Positions 25,008-32,798 of a stretch of 39,974 nucleotides of DNA are shown here, piece by piece. The stretch is from Hyphomicrobiales bacterium (GTDB taxonomy: Bacteria; Pseudomonadota; Alphaproteobacteria; Rhizobiales; Methyloligellaceae), in NCBI GenBank assembly GCA_021775575.1, contig JAJFHO010000096.1, positions 1-39,974 on the forward strand. Reading direction: 5' to 3'. A program made the translations under genes and the position numbers. Each line of letters starts with the position of its first letter. Within the stretch, counting starts at the first letter, position 1. The notes under the pieces are model-generated. The model worked only from the letters and a program-made list of their open reading frames with translations, was not told the DNA's origin and did not search any database.

Positions 25008-26630
25008 ATGACGGGGGAAGCCGAAGCGTGGGTGATTACTGATAGGTTCCTTGCGATCGCGGAAAAACACCCGGACCGAGAGCTCATCGTCGACGAGAAA
25101 TTTGGCCGCCTTTCATACGGCGAAGTCGCTACGGAAGTCGGGCGGCTGGCAATGGCGCTCAAGCAGCATGGTTTGGGGCGCGGCGATATGGTTATTCTTC
25201 AGCTCCCTAACTGGGCGCCCTTTATCATTTTTCATCTTGCGCTGACGGTCATTGGCGCCGTCACCATAAATATCCCGGTGACCTTCCGCGAGCGCGAGGT
25301 CGGCGGCATCCTGAACATCACCGAGGCCAAGGCGCTTATCGTTCCTGATGACATTCGCGGCTTTAAATTTCTCCCTTATGCCCGGAAACTGGCGCCCGAC
25401 TGCCCGGCCTTGTCAAAAATTTTCCTCGTTGAAGGGGAGCAACCGTCCACCGCGCCGGAGCCAGAAATCCAAGGCGGACCGGAAGTAACGACTTATGCGC
25501 AGCTAATGCGAAGCGTCAAAACTTTGCAGGACTGGCGAGAAGCGTTCACGGCGATGGAAATCACCGAGGATGAGGTCACCACGCTGACCTTCACCTCAGG
25601 CACAACAGGTGGATTGAAAGGCGCAATTCACGACAGCCGCACTCTGGCGGCGATCAACACCGGCTTCATTGAACGCCATAAGCTGAACGATAAGGACTGC
25701 ATTCTTGGCAGTTCCCCCTTCGGCCATGCAGTCGGCTTCACTCACGCGGTGCGGATGACGCTCAGTATCGGCGCAAAAATAGTCCTGCTCGAATATTGGG
25801 AGCCGGGACATGCGCTGGAACTCATGAGCCGGGAAGGCTGCACATTCGTTGCGGGAGCGACGCCATTCCTGATGGACCTTGTCTATCATCCGGACCTTGC
25901 CAAATACGGCAATCTTCCAGACTTGCGGCTATTTCTGTGTGGCGGCGCAACCGTGCCGGAGCAATTGATGCGCGATGCCTTGGTCAACCTGCCCCATGCG
26001 CTGGTCTCACCGTCGTGGGGTATGTCGGAGTGCGGTGGTGTCACCACCTGCCCGCCAGGTGCCCCAAAAAATAAGTTCCTGGAGAGCGACGGTGTGCCGT
26101 GCGGCGGTATGGAGGTCAAGGTCGTCGGACCCGACTTGGCCTCGCTCCCGCCAGGGACCGAGGGTGAGCTTCTGGTCCGCGGTCCAATGGTCGCCAAGGG
26201 CTATTATCGGCAAGCAGAACTGACAAAAGAACTGTTCCTGTCTGATGGCTTCTTCCGCACAGGCGATCAGGCGCGCATGGACGAGGACGGCTATATCAAG
26301 ATTACCGGGCGGATCAAGGATTTGATCATTCGAGGCGGGGTCAATATTTCTCCGGTCGATATTGAGAGTGTCCTATTCTCCCACCCCAAAATCCACAATG
26401 CTGCTGTTGTCGGCATGCCGGACGCGCGGCTTGGCGAACGTATTTGCGCCTTTGTAATACCGGCCGAGGGCCAGACAATTGCGCTTGGCGAAACCCAGGA
26501 ATGGATGGCGGAGGCCGGTCTGGCCAAACAGAAATGGCCGGAGCGTATTGAGATTGTTGATCACTTCCCCATGACCCCGTCTGGAAAGATTCAGAAATTT
26601 AAGTTGAAGGAACGGCTGGCGCAGAGCTGA
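25008..26630 (+). CDS. AMP-forming acyl-CoA ligase (acyl-CoA synthetase family)
   Basis: This 540-residue member of the ANL superfamily activates a carboxylic acid as acyl-AMP and transfers it to CoA. Motifs in order: the phosphate loop TFTSGTTGGLKG at 194-205 (with L where most members have P), PSWGMSECGG, FFRTGDQARMDEDGYIKITGR, IKDLIIRGGVNISPVDIE and the catalytic lysine K527 in MTPSGKIQK. It resembles medium-chain or cyclohexanecarboxylate-CoA ligases; the acid cannot be named. GAGGG lies a few bases before the ATG. It is the last gene of the F420 island: the stop codon ends at 26630 and the IS6 remnant seems to begin at the next base. Confidence 0.92.
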   Translation: MTGEAEAWVITDRFLAIAEKHPDRELIVDEKFGRLSYGEVATEVGRLAMALKQHGLGRGDMVILQLPNWAPFIIFHLALTVIGAVTINIPVTFREREVGGILNITEAKALIVPDDIRGFKFLPYARKLAPDCPALSKIFLVEGEQPSTAPEPEIQGGPEVTTYAQLMRSVKTLQDWREAFTAMEITEDEVTTLTFTSGTTGGLKGAIHDSRTLAAINTGFIERHKLNDKDCILGSSPFGHAVGFTHAVRMTLSIGAKIVLLEYWEPGHALELMSREGCTFVAGATPFLMDLVYHPDLAKYGNLPDLRLFLCGGATVPEQLMRDALVNLPHALVSPSWGMSECGGVTTCPPGAPKNKFLESDGVPCGGMEVKVVGPDLASLPPGTEGELLVRGPMVAKGYYRQAELTKELFLSDGFFRTGDQARMDEDGYIKITGRIKDLIIRGGVNISPVDIESVLFSHPKIHNAAVVGMPDARLGERICAFVIPAEGQTIALGETQEWMAEAGLAKQKWPERIEIVDHFPMTPSGKIQKFKLKERLAQS

Positions 26631-27284
26631 GGGCATTGCCCCATTAACTGGGTGGCTTCATCTCGACTTGATCGGTAGCTTCCCCGGATGAAACAGATCT
26701 CCTATCGTCGTCACCGTTTTCCGGGTTCAATTATCCGACATGCGGTGTGGCTGTTGGCACCTGGACGAGATGTTCGCCACGATCAATGGCAAGCGCATGT
26801 ATCTGTGGCGCGCTGTCGATAGCGAAGGCGAGGTGCTGGATATCCTGGTTATGTCGCGCAGAAACAAGAAGGCAGCGCTCAAACTGATGCGCAAATTGTT
26901 GAAGAAACAAGGCTTCGTCCCTGCTTCCTTCGTGACCGACAAACTGCCATCCTACGGTGCTGCTTTGAATGATCTTGGCTTGTCGAAGCGGCACTATTTC
27001 GGAGGCAGGAAGAACAATCGCGCCGAGAACCCGCATCTGCCCGTTCGACAACGAGAACGAAGAATGCAGCGCTTCAAGTCGCCCGGATCAGCGCAACGCT
27101 TCCTCTCAACTCATGCCGTCGTCTACAACATCTTTTACACACAACGCCATTTGATTTCCCGAAAGACACTACGCCAGTTCCGTGGTCAAGCTCTTGACCA
27201 ATGGCGGCAGGTGACAGCTGCGGCATAAACCACGATATCCGATGGCCAGAAGCTCGTGCGGTGGCAATTAACGTGACAACGCCC
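26631..27284 (+). mobile_element. Degenerate IS6-family insertion sequence with internal deletion
   Basis: Imperfect terminal inverted repeats frame a broken IS6-type transposase. The left end, GGGCATTGCCCCATTAACTG (26631-26650), matches the reverse complement of the right end (27265-27284) at 15 of 20 positions. The element is about 654 bases, shorter than a complete IS6 member because of the deletion in the transposase. The eight flanking bases (AGAGCTGA left, ACTCAGTT right) are not a target duplication, so it is old or was rearranged. Its left end lies exactly after the stop codon of the acyl-CoA ligase. Confidence 0.7.
26688..27228 (+). pseudogene. IS6-family transposase, internally deleted and frame-shifted
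   Basis: The original start is probably the ATG at 26688, which reads MKQISYRRHRFPGSIIRHAV, the usual IS6 N-terminus. After AVWL (about 26753) the family's helix-turn-helix region of roughly 50 residues is missing, and the sequence resumes in another frame at WHLDEM (26755). The remaining 158 residues carry all three catalytic residues of the DDE domain: D in WHLDEM, D in VTDKLPSY and E in NRAENPHLPVRQRERR. A protein started inside at 26740 would have a catalytic core but no DNA-binding domain, so I regard it as inactive. Confidence 0.8.
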
Positions 27285-27362
27285 ACTCAGTTTCCTAAAG
27301 CTATACCCACCTAGAACGGAGCCAAACTGTTCCGAGGTCTCGAAAGTTAGATCTTGTAGGAT

Positions 27363-27809
27363 CTAAGCGCGTTGCTCCATAAAATTCCGGGCAATCATAG
27401 CGCAGAGCCGTTCCATAACTTTGAAACCTGACTCAGGATCGTTGCGCAACGCTTGCAAGACCTGGTCACCATTCATAACGAGCAGCGTCGAGGGCTCTAA
27501 GCATTGAGCCGAAGCCAATCGGCGAGGATGTTCCGGCACGAGCGCTGCCCATCCGAAAATCATTCGACTCCGCATGACAGTCCCACTCGGCGCCTTCCCG
27601 GCACTCGATGCAAAAGTGAATCTTACCAAGCCTGATAGGAGAAGGTATATATCAATGGCATCATCACCAGTCTTATAGATAGACTCATCCGCTTGAAATT
27701 TCTGTTCTGTAGAAATTTTCACGATGCTGTCGTGCATTTTATCGCCAATGCCCGAAAATAAGTTCGTTTCGTTTATAAGTTTCTTATGCTCATTTTTCGT
27801 AGACATCAT
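27363..27809 (-). CDS. Stand-alone cyclic-nucleotide-binding domain protein (Crp/Fnr-like sensor without HTH)
   Basis: This 148-residue protein aligns with the N-terminal sensor domain of Crp/Fnr proteins: INETNLFSGIGDKMHDSIVKIS, the beta-roll QKFQADESIYKTGDDAIDIYLLLSGLVRF, and a late FKVMERLCAMIARNF that resembles the dimer helix. No C-terminal helix-turn-helix follows; the stop comes right after that helix. No cysteine cluster for an Fnr-type iron-sulfur centre is seen. Such single-domain proteins exist but their role is mostly unknown. GGAG lies five bases before the ATG. The gene is visibly more AT-rich than its neighbours and lies beside the IS remnant, which suggests separate acquisition or decay of a longer gene. 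Confidence 0.72.
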   Translation of the reverse strand: MMSTKNEHKKLINETNLFSGIGDKMHDSIVKISTEQKFQADESIYKTGDDAIDIYLLLSGLVRFTFASSAGKAPSGTVMRSRMIFGWAALVPEHPRRLASAQCLEPSTLLVMNGDQVLQALRNDPESGFKVMERLCAMIARNFMEQRA

Positions 27810-28277
27810 GAATTCTCCGTTTCATCTTCCTTACATGCCTTGCTTAAACTGTACGAGAGAAAGCAAGTGTTATCGAGTCGACTTATGGGACCAACGGACA
27901 ACCCAAGGGGACAGTTCTGACTGACGCTTGTGGCTCTTCGCACGGACGCAACCCATTATAGACACCCTCCGCTATCGTATTCAGCACGCAGAGGGTTGGC
28001 AACCAAGTCAGCATGTCCGCTTGTGGGTGTCCGGCGTCAGCGCCCATAGGCATGTCCATGAGCGCTGACGCCTGACAGTCCACTCGGAACCGGGACACAT
28101 GCATCAAGCAGAGAGGACAGGTTGGTGGGAAGGCCCTGCCAGGGTCGCTTGACGCCTTCGCCAAACGCGGTGCGACATGAGGGACCTTTCGAAGGCCTTG
28201 TAAAAACGTGCACTTTTCGACACCATCATTGCCGACAACAATCCCTCCGGGTGGCAGAGGTAAATGAAAACCGGTCA
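27810..28277. other. Intergenic region between divergent genes, with a long hairpin
   Basis: I see no convincing gene in these 468 bases; a minus-strand open frame through the region resembles nothing I know. The notable structure is at 28033-28072: an 11-bp perfect inverted repeat, GGCGTCAGCGC (28033-28043) with GCGCTGACGCC (28062-28072), around an 18-base loop. There is no T tract, so it is not an ordinary terminator. A shorter repeat, CCCTG and CAGGG, lies near 28133-28143. Confidence 0.5.
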
Positions 28278-29009
28278 ATGACGACAAAGAACAAGACAGC
28301 AAAGAAAGACGTTTCCGCCCCAAGATATACCGATCCCGGGTGCGCTTATTGCCCCCCGACCGTGCGCGCCTGCCGTCAGGGCGAAGATGAGGAGCGCGGC
28401 CCCGGATTTTGTCCGTCCAAGGTCAATCCCGATGGCATCGAAGCTGCCCGCGAGATGTATGAAAATCCCTTCTGTCACCGGGTCGCACAGGAATCAGCGC
28501 GTGTTGAGGCGGAGGGTTATTGCAAGTGGACACGGGTTGAGGAGATTTGCGAGTTTGCCAAGAAAATGGGGTTCAGCAAGATCGGAATCGCGACCTGCAT
28601 CAGCTTTGTCGATCACGCCAATACCTTAAGTCAGATTCTTGAAAGCCACGGATTTGAAGTGGCGTCCGCCGCCTGCAAACATGATGGCATTCCGAAAGAG
28701 GATATCGGCCTTGAAGATCATGAAAAGATTCGCCCCGGCGGCCATGAATCCATGTGCAACCCGATCTCCCAGGCCCAACTGCTGAACGACGCCGGTTGCC
28801 AAATGAATGTGGTCCTGGGGTTGTGTATCGGTCATGACAGCCTGTTCTTCAAACATTCCGAGGGCCTCGCGACAACCCTTGTCGCCAAGGACAGGGTGCT
28901 TGCCCACAATCCCGTTGGCGCCCTGGCGCTGGCCGACAGTTACTACAGTCGCGTCTGGGGCCCGGACCGGCCTGCAAAACCGCACAAGAAACCCCTGCAG
29001 GGACGGTGA
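28278..29009 (+). CDS. DUF1847 family cysteine-rich, probably metal-binding protein
   Basis: This 243-residue protein is rich in cysteine and histidine: CAYCPPTVRAC near the start, GPGFCPSK, NPFCHRVAQ, EGYCKWTRVEEICEFAKKMG, IGIATCISFV, AACKHDGIPKEDIG, SMCNPISQAQLLNDAGCQMNVVLGLCIGHDSLFFKHS. This is the pattern of DUF1847, a family of predicted metal-binding redox proteins without a known reaction. I chose the ATG at 28278; upstream in-frame sequence is not conserved-looking. The ribosome site is weak. It converges on the thioesterase gene with about 150 bases between the stops, so it is not part of the hcm operon. Confidence 0.8.
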   Translation: MTTKNKTAKKDVSAPRYTDPGCAYCPPTVRACRQGEDEERGPGFCPSKVNPDGIEAAREMYENPFCHRVAQESARVEAEGYCKWTRVEEICEFAKKMGFSKIGIATCISFVDHANTLSQILESHGFEVASAACKHDGIPKEDIGLEDHEKIRPGGHESMCNPISQAQLLNDAGCQMNVVLGLCIGHDSLFFKHSEGLATTLVAKDRVLAHNPVGALALADSYYSRVWGPDRPAKPHKKPLQGR

Positions 29010-29161
29010 TTGATGAACCGGATCACGGCGTTCAGCATTTGACTTCTGCTTGTGATTGCAGAGAAAGCCAGCGACATGATCCGCGAGGACAGGCGCGCAC
29101 GATGACGGCAGTGCATTCTCCTGGACCCTTGTGTTTCCGCCTTCGGCGTTCCGGCTTTCCC

Positions 29162-30004
29162 CTATTGCTTCAGGCCGGCCAGCGCTCGCGCGCGAATCTC
29201 GTCGGGCAGGGGACTTGGCCTGCGTGCGTCGAGGTCGAGATGCACACCGAGCTGCCCCAAACGAGCGAATAGTGTCTTGTCTTCACAATCGTAGAGTTCA
29301 TGGACGAACCAGATCGACGTGCTCCCGACATGGACGGTGGCACTCTTGCTTTCGAGCTGCACGCCGACGCCCGGCGGCATTTTGAAGATCTGTAGCTGAT
29401 ACTCCGCCGTCGAGTAGCCTTTCCGGCCAGACCGCATATAGGACGGGCTCATGCCGATCGTGGACTGCGTCTGGATATTGGCTGCAGAAAACTGGTTTAT
29501 AAGCGCACCAAGACCGACGCGCCCGGCCCAGTCTACGTCCTCCGGCCTTACGATCGACGCGCTCGACTGCAGCCACTGCGAACTCTTGTCCGGATCAGGT
29601 TTCCGCGAGGGTTCGGGGTCGTCCCATTCGATCTGCAGGGGAGACGCATCGCATTTCGCACCGGGAGTGAGTTTCTGGAGAAATGTGGTGCAGAGATCGC
29701 CGGTATCGGAATTGAACAGCCGATGGCCGAGAAGAAGGAAATCGTCCGCCGCCTCCACCACTCCGGCGGTCATGTGGTAGACGTCACCGACCGATAACTC
29801 TTTCAGGAAACGCGCTCGGCAGGTTGCGGTCCAGGGGAGCAACGGATCATCCGGATTTATCCCGAGCAGGCTCAGCATTCTCATGGTCGAGCTGCTCAGT
29901 TTCTTGAAATATGCGGCAGTGGTGAAATGCTCCACCGCGTCACATTCCCACGTGTAGACGACGCTCCGGACAGTCTCGGTCCCTGACGCTTTCGAAGAAT
30001 TCAT
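29162..30004 (-). CDS. Double-hotdog acyl-CoA thioesterase-like protein
   Basis: This 280-residue protein contains two 4HBT-type hotdog domains. The first has VYTWECDAVEHFTTAAYFKKLSSSTMRMLSLLG (about 14-46) followed by CRARFLKELSVGDVYHMTAGVVEA. The second has VDWAGRVGLGALINQFSAAN and FKMPPGVGVQLESKSATVHVGSTSIWFVHELYDCED. Double-hotdog proteins hydrolyse or hydrate acyl-CoA esters. It lies 129 bases after hcmA on the same strand and is probably the last gene of that operon; it could release or proof-read CoA esters in the 2-hydroxyisobutyrate pathway. I chose the ATG at 30004; the sequence upstream of it is not hotdog-like. Confidence 0.78.
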   Translation of the reverse strand: MNSSKASGTETVRSVVYTWECDAVEHFTTAAYFKKLSSSTMRMLSLLGINPDDPLLPWTATCRARFLKELSVGDVYHMTAGVVEAADDFLLLGHRLFNSDTGDLCTTFLQKLTPGAKCDASPLQIEWDDPEPSRKPDPDKSSQWLQSSASIVRPEDVDWAGRVGLGALINQFSAANIQTQSTIGMSPSYMRSGRKGYSTAEYQLQIFKMPPGVGVQLESKSATVHVGSTSIWFVHELYDCEDKTLFARLGQLGVHLDLDARRPSPLPDEIRARALAGLKQ

Positions 30005-30133
30005 TGCTCGGTGCTCTCGTTCAAAGATATGGCCCATTCGGCCCAGAGAGATAGACCAGGCGCGAGCGCCCGCCAAGTAGGACAATGTGGGCAGGAAGCC
30101 CGGCAAACCGCCTGCAACGGCCCGATGCCACGA

Positions 30134-31825
30134 TCAAAAAACCGGAGTTTCTCGATAGGTGCCCCAAACCGCCTTCAGCTTCTCGACGATGTCGCCCATT
30201 GTTGCGCCCTCGCGCACGAGTTCGACGGTGACGGGCATGATGTTCTGGGTTTCGTCGCTCGCGACTTCGACAAGCTTGTCCAGAAGCATCGCGACTTTTG
30301 CGTTATCGCGTTCCGCCCGAACTTTTTTTGTCCGCGCGATCTGCCGTGCGGCGGTCGACGGTTCGTAGGGGTGGGTTTCGATCTCCTGGTTTTCGTCCTC
30401 CTCGACCATGGTGTTGACGCCGATCACGGGCTTTTCGCCGGATTGCTTGCGCAAGGCGGTCTCATAGGAGAAGTCGGCGATCTGCTTCTGGAACCAGCCT
30501 TCCTCGATCAATTTGATCGTGCCGCCATGTTCTTCCACATAGGCAAGAATCTCGAAAATTTTTGTCTCGAATTCGTTGGTCAGGCTTTCGACGTAATAGG
30601 AACCGCCAACCGGATCGATGACATTGGTGACGTTTGTTTCCTCGGCGATAATTTGCTGCGTGCGCAACGCCATGCGCATGGCGTCTTCGGTCGGGATCGC
30701 GAAAGCTTCGTCATACCCGTTTGTGTGCAGTGACTGGCAGCCGCCGAGAACCGCGGCAAGGGCCTGGAAGGCGGTGCGGACGATGTTGATCTGGTATTGC
30801 GGCTTGGTCAGCGTCGCCGCCGCGGTCTGGCAGTGGAAACGAAGCCGCATCGATTCCGGGTTCTTTGCGCCAAAGCGCTCTTTCATGATCTTGGCGTAGC
30901 AGCGGCGCAGCGCCCGGAATTTGGCGATCTCCTCGAACAGGTCCGCTTGAGAGACGTAGAAGAAAGCAAGCCGCGGCGCGAACTCGTCCACCGTCATGCC
31001 GGTCTTGAGCACCTCCTCCACATAGACGATGAGATTGGCCATGGTGAAGGCGGCTTCCTGCAGCGGAGAGGAGCCGGCCTCCGAAATATGATAACCCGAG
31101 ATATTGACCGGGTTGTACCGCTTCATGTTGCGGGCGCTGAACGAAATGCAATCGCGTACGATGCGGACCGATGGCGCGATCGGGTAAATATACTCCTTTT
31201 GCGCCATATACTCCTTGAGAATATCCGCCTGGATGGTGCCGGAGAGTTTGTTCAGGTCGAGACCGCGCTTCTCGGCCAGCGCTACATACATTGCGAGCAA
31301 TATCCAGGCGCTCGGATTGATGGTCATCGATACCGAAATCTGCTCCAGGTCGATGCCGTCGAAAAGCGCCTCCATGTCGGCCAGCGTGTCGACCGCCACG
31401 CCCTCGCGCCCGACCTCGCCGTCGCTCATCGGATGATCGGAGTCATATCCCATAAGCGTGGGCATATCGAAGTCCGTTGAAAGCCCTGTCTGACCCTGCG
31501 AGATCAGATATTTGAAGCGCTTGTTGGTATCCTCGCCGGTCCCGAAGCCGGCGATCTGGCGCATGGTCCACACCCGGCTGCGATACATGGTCGGGTAGGG
31601 ACCGCGCGTGAACGGGAAGCGGCCCGGCAGGCCGATATCCTCAAGCGGCGTGTCTGCCATGTCGGCGGCGGTATAGACGCGCTGGACGGGAAAGTCGCCG
31701 GTCGTGAAGAACTGCTCCTTGCGCTCGGCCTGCTTTTTCAGGAAGGCGGCGACCTCATTGCTCTCCCAGCGCTCCACCTCGCTCCGCAGTTTTTCAAGCG
31801 ATTTTGGAGTGAACATCTCGTTCAT
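30134..31825 (-). CDS. hcmA: 2-Hydroxyisobutyryl-CoA mutase large subunit
   Basis: This 563-residue protein is the substrate-binding TIM-barrel subunit of a coenzyme-B12-dependent acyl-CoA mutase. It lacks the C-terminal B12 domain, which is supplied by hcmB. The active site reads TMRQIAGFGTGEDTNKRF and GLSTDFDMPTLMGYDSDHP, giving I91 and D118. Methylmalonyl-CoA mutase has Tyr and Ala at these places and isobutyryl-CoA mutase has Phe and Ala. The Ile/Asp pair is the known mark of the 2-hydroxyisobutyryl-CoA mutase of Aquincola tertiaricarbonis (Ile90, Asp117), which makes (S)-3-hydroxybutyryl-CoA. The length matches that enzyme (about 562). AAAGGAGGA lies before the ATG at 31825. It overlaps meaH by 32 bases. 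Confidence 0.95.
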   Translation of the reverse strand: MNEMFTPKSLEKLRSEVERWESNEVAAFLKKQAERKEQFFTTGDFPVQRVYTAADMADTPLEDIGLPGRFPFTRGPYPTMYRSRVWTMRQIAGFGTGEDTNKRFKYLISQGQTGLSTDFDMPTLMGYDSDHPMSDGEVGREGVAVDTLADMEALFDGIDLEQISVSMTINPSAWILLAMYVALAEKRGLDLNKLSGTIQADILKEYMAQKEYIYPIAPSVRIVRDCISFSARNMKRYNPVNISGYHISEAGSSPLQEAAFTMANLIVYVEEVLKTGMTVDEFAPRLAFFYVSQADLFEEIAKFRALRRCYAKIMKERFGAKNPESMRLRFHCQTAAATLTKPQYQINIVRTAFQALAAVLGGCQSLHTNGYDEAFAIPTEDAMRMALRTQQIIAEETNVTNVIDPVGGSYYVESLTNEFETKIFEILAYVEEHGGTIKLIEEGWFQKQIADFSYETALRKQSGEKPVIGVNTMVEEDENQEIETHPYEPSTAARQIARTKKVRAERDNAKVAMLLDKLVEVASDETQNIMPVTVELVREGATMGDIVEKLKAVWGTYRETPVF

Positions 31826-32798
31826 TGTCGTCCTCCTTTGCGAGCGTGGCCGCGAGAAGTTCTTCTGCCAGTGTATAGGGGTCGCTCTCCCGGCGCATGA
31901 GCCGCTCGGCCAGCTTCCCGCTCGCAGCCGCCGTCGTCTCGACAAATCGATCAAACAACAGATTTTCCGCAGTCTTTCGCAGCCGGAATTCGGCCATGCT
32001 TTTGCGCTGCGCACGGCCCGCATCGGAAGCGGAGGTCACGTCGTGATGCCGGACGATCGCGTCTGACAGCTCGTCGAGCCCCTCTCCGGAAACCGCACTG
32101 GTGCCAATAACGGGAACGGTCCAGTCGGCCGGTTTGTGCTCGCGCATTCCCAACATCAGCATCTGCTTCAAATCGGTCAGCGTCCGATTGGCGTCGCTCC
32201 GGTCGCATTTCGACACGACATGGATATCGGCGATCTCCAGAAGGCCCGCCTTGATCGCCTGGATGTCGTCGCCAAGGCCGGGCGCAGAGACCACCACCGT
32301 GGTGTGCGAAGCGCGTACGATTTCCACCTCATCCTGTCCGACGCCGACGGTTTCCAGGATGACGACCCCGAAACCGGCGGCGTCGAGAATATCAACCGCC
32401 TCGAGAGCTGCGCGGGCCATGCCGCCGGTCGCGCCGCGGGTCGCCATGCTGCGGATATAGATGCCGGGATCGGTCCCGAGGTCGCTCATGCGAATGCGGT
32501 CTCCCAGGATGGAGCCGCCTGAATAGGGTGAGGATGGATCGACGGCGATGATACCGACCTTGCTGCCGCTGGTTCGCAGGTTCCGCGCGAGCTTGCCCAC
32601 CAGCGTGGACTTTCCGCTACCGGGAACGCCGGTAATGCCGACAACTTGCGCCCGCCCGGCCAGCTTGTGGATGCGCACGAGCGCTTCGCGTGCTTCCGCC
32701 ATTCCCGACTCGGCACGCGACATCAGACGCCCGATCGCGGCTGGCTCGCCGGCTTGAACGCGAGCAATGAGTTCCACGGAGGGAACATAGGTGCCCAT
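31794..32798 (-). CDS. meaH: MeaB/ArgK-family G-protein chaperone of the B12-dependent mutase
   Basis: This 334-residue GTPase has its P-loop, GVPGSGKST, at about residues 55-63. GIIAVDPSSPYSGGSILGDRIRM, DAAGFGVVILETVGVGQDEVEI (switch II region) and the base-specificity loop VVSKCDRSD follow. MeaB proteins protect acyl-CoA mutases from inactivation and control adenosylcobalamin loading. Lying between the ligase and the large subunit, it serves this mutase. The name meaH is used for the copy in 2-hydroxyisobutyrate clusters. Start and stop of the neighbouring ligase share one base (TGATG). Confidence 0.93.
   Translation of the reverse strand: MGTYVPSVELIARVQAGEPAAIGRLMSRAESGMAEAREALVRIHKLAGRAQVVGITGVPGSGKSTLVGKLARNLRTSGSKVGIIAVDPSSPYSGGSILGDRIRMSDLGTDPGIYIRSMATRGATGGMARAALEAVDILDAAGFGVVILETVGVGQDEVEIVRASHTTVVVSAPGLGDDIQAIKAGLLEIADIHVVSKCDRSDANRTLTDLKQMLMLGMREHKPADWTVPVIGTSAVSGEGLDELSDAIVRHHDVTSASDAGRAQRKSMAEFRLRKTAENLLFDRFVETTAAASGKLAERLMRRESDPYTLAEELLAATLAKEDDNERDVHSKIA

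Noticed and set aside
26740-27228. Intact small transposase gene of 162 codons
   Set aside because: The upstream MKQISYRRHRFPGSIIRHAV in another frame shows that it is the remainder of a longer IS6 transposase with an internal deletion.
27883-28323. Minus-strand open frame of 146 codons in the 28-kb intergenic region
   Set aside because: It runs through the long inverted repeat and into the DUF1847 start, has no recognisable domain and odd composition.
30134-31825. Methylmalonyl-CoA or isobutyryl-CoA mutase
   Set aside because: The active-site positions are Ile and Asp rather than Tyr or Phe and Ala, the B12 domain is on a separate gene, and a ligase is in the operon.
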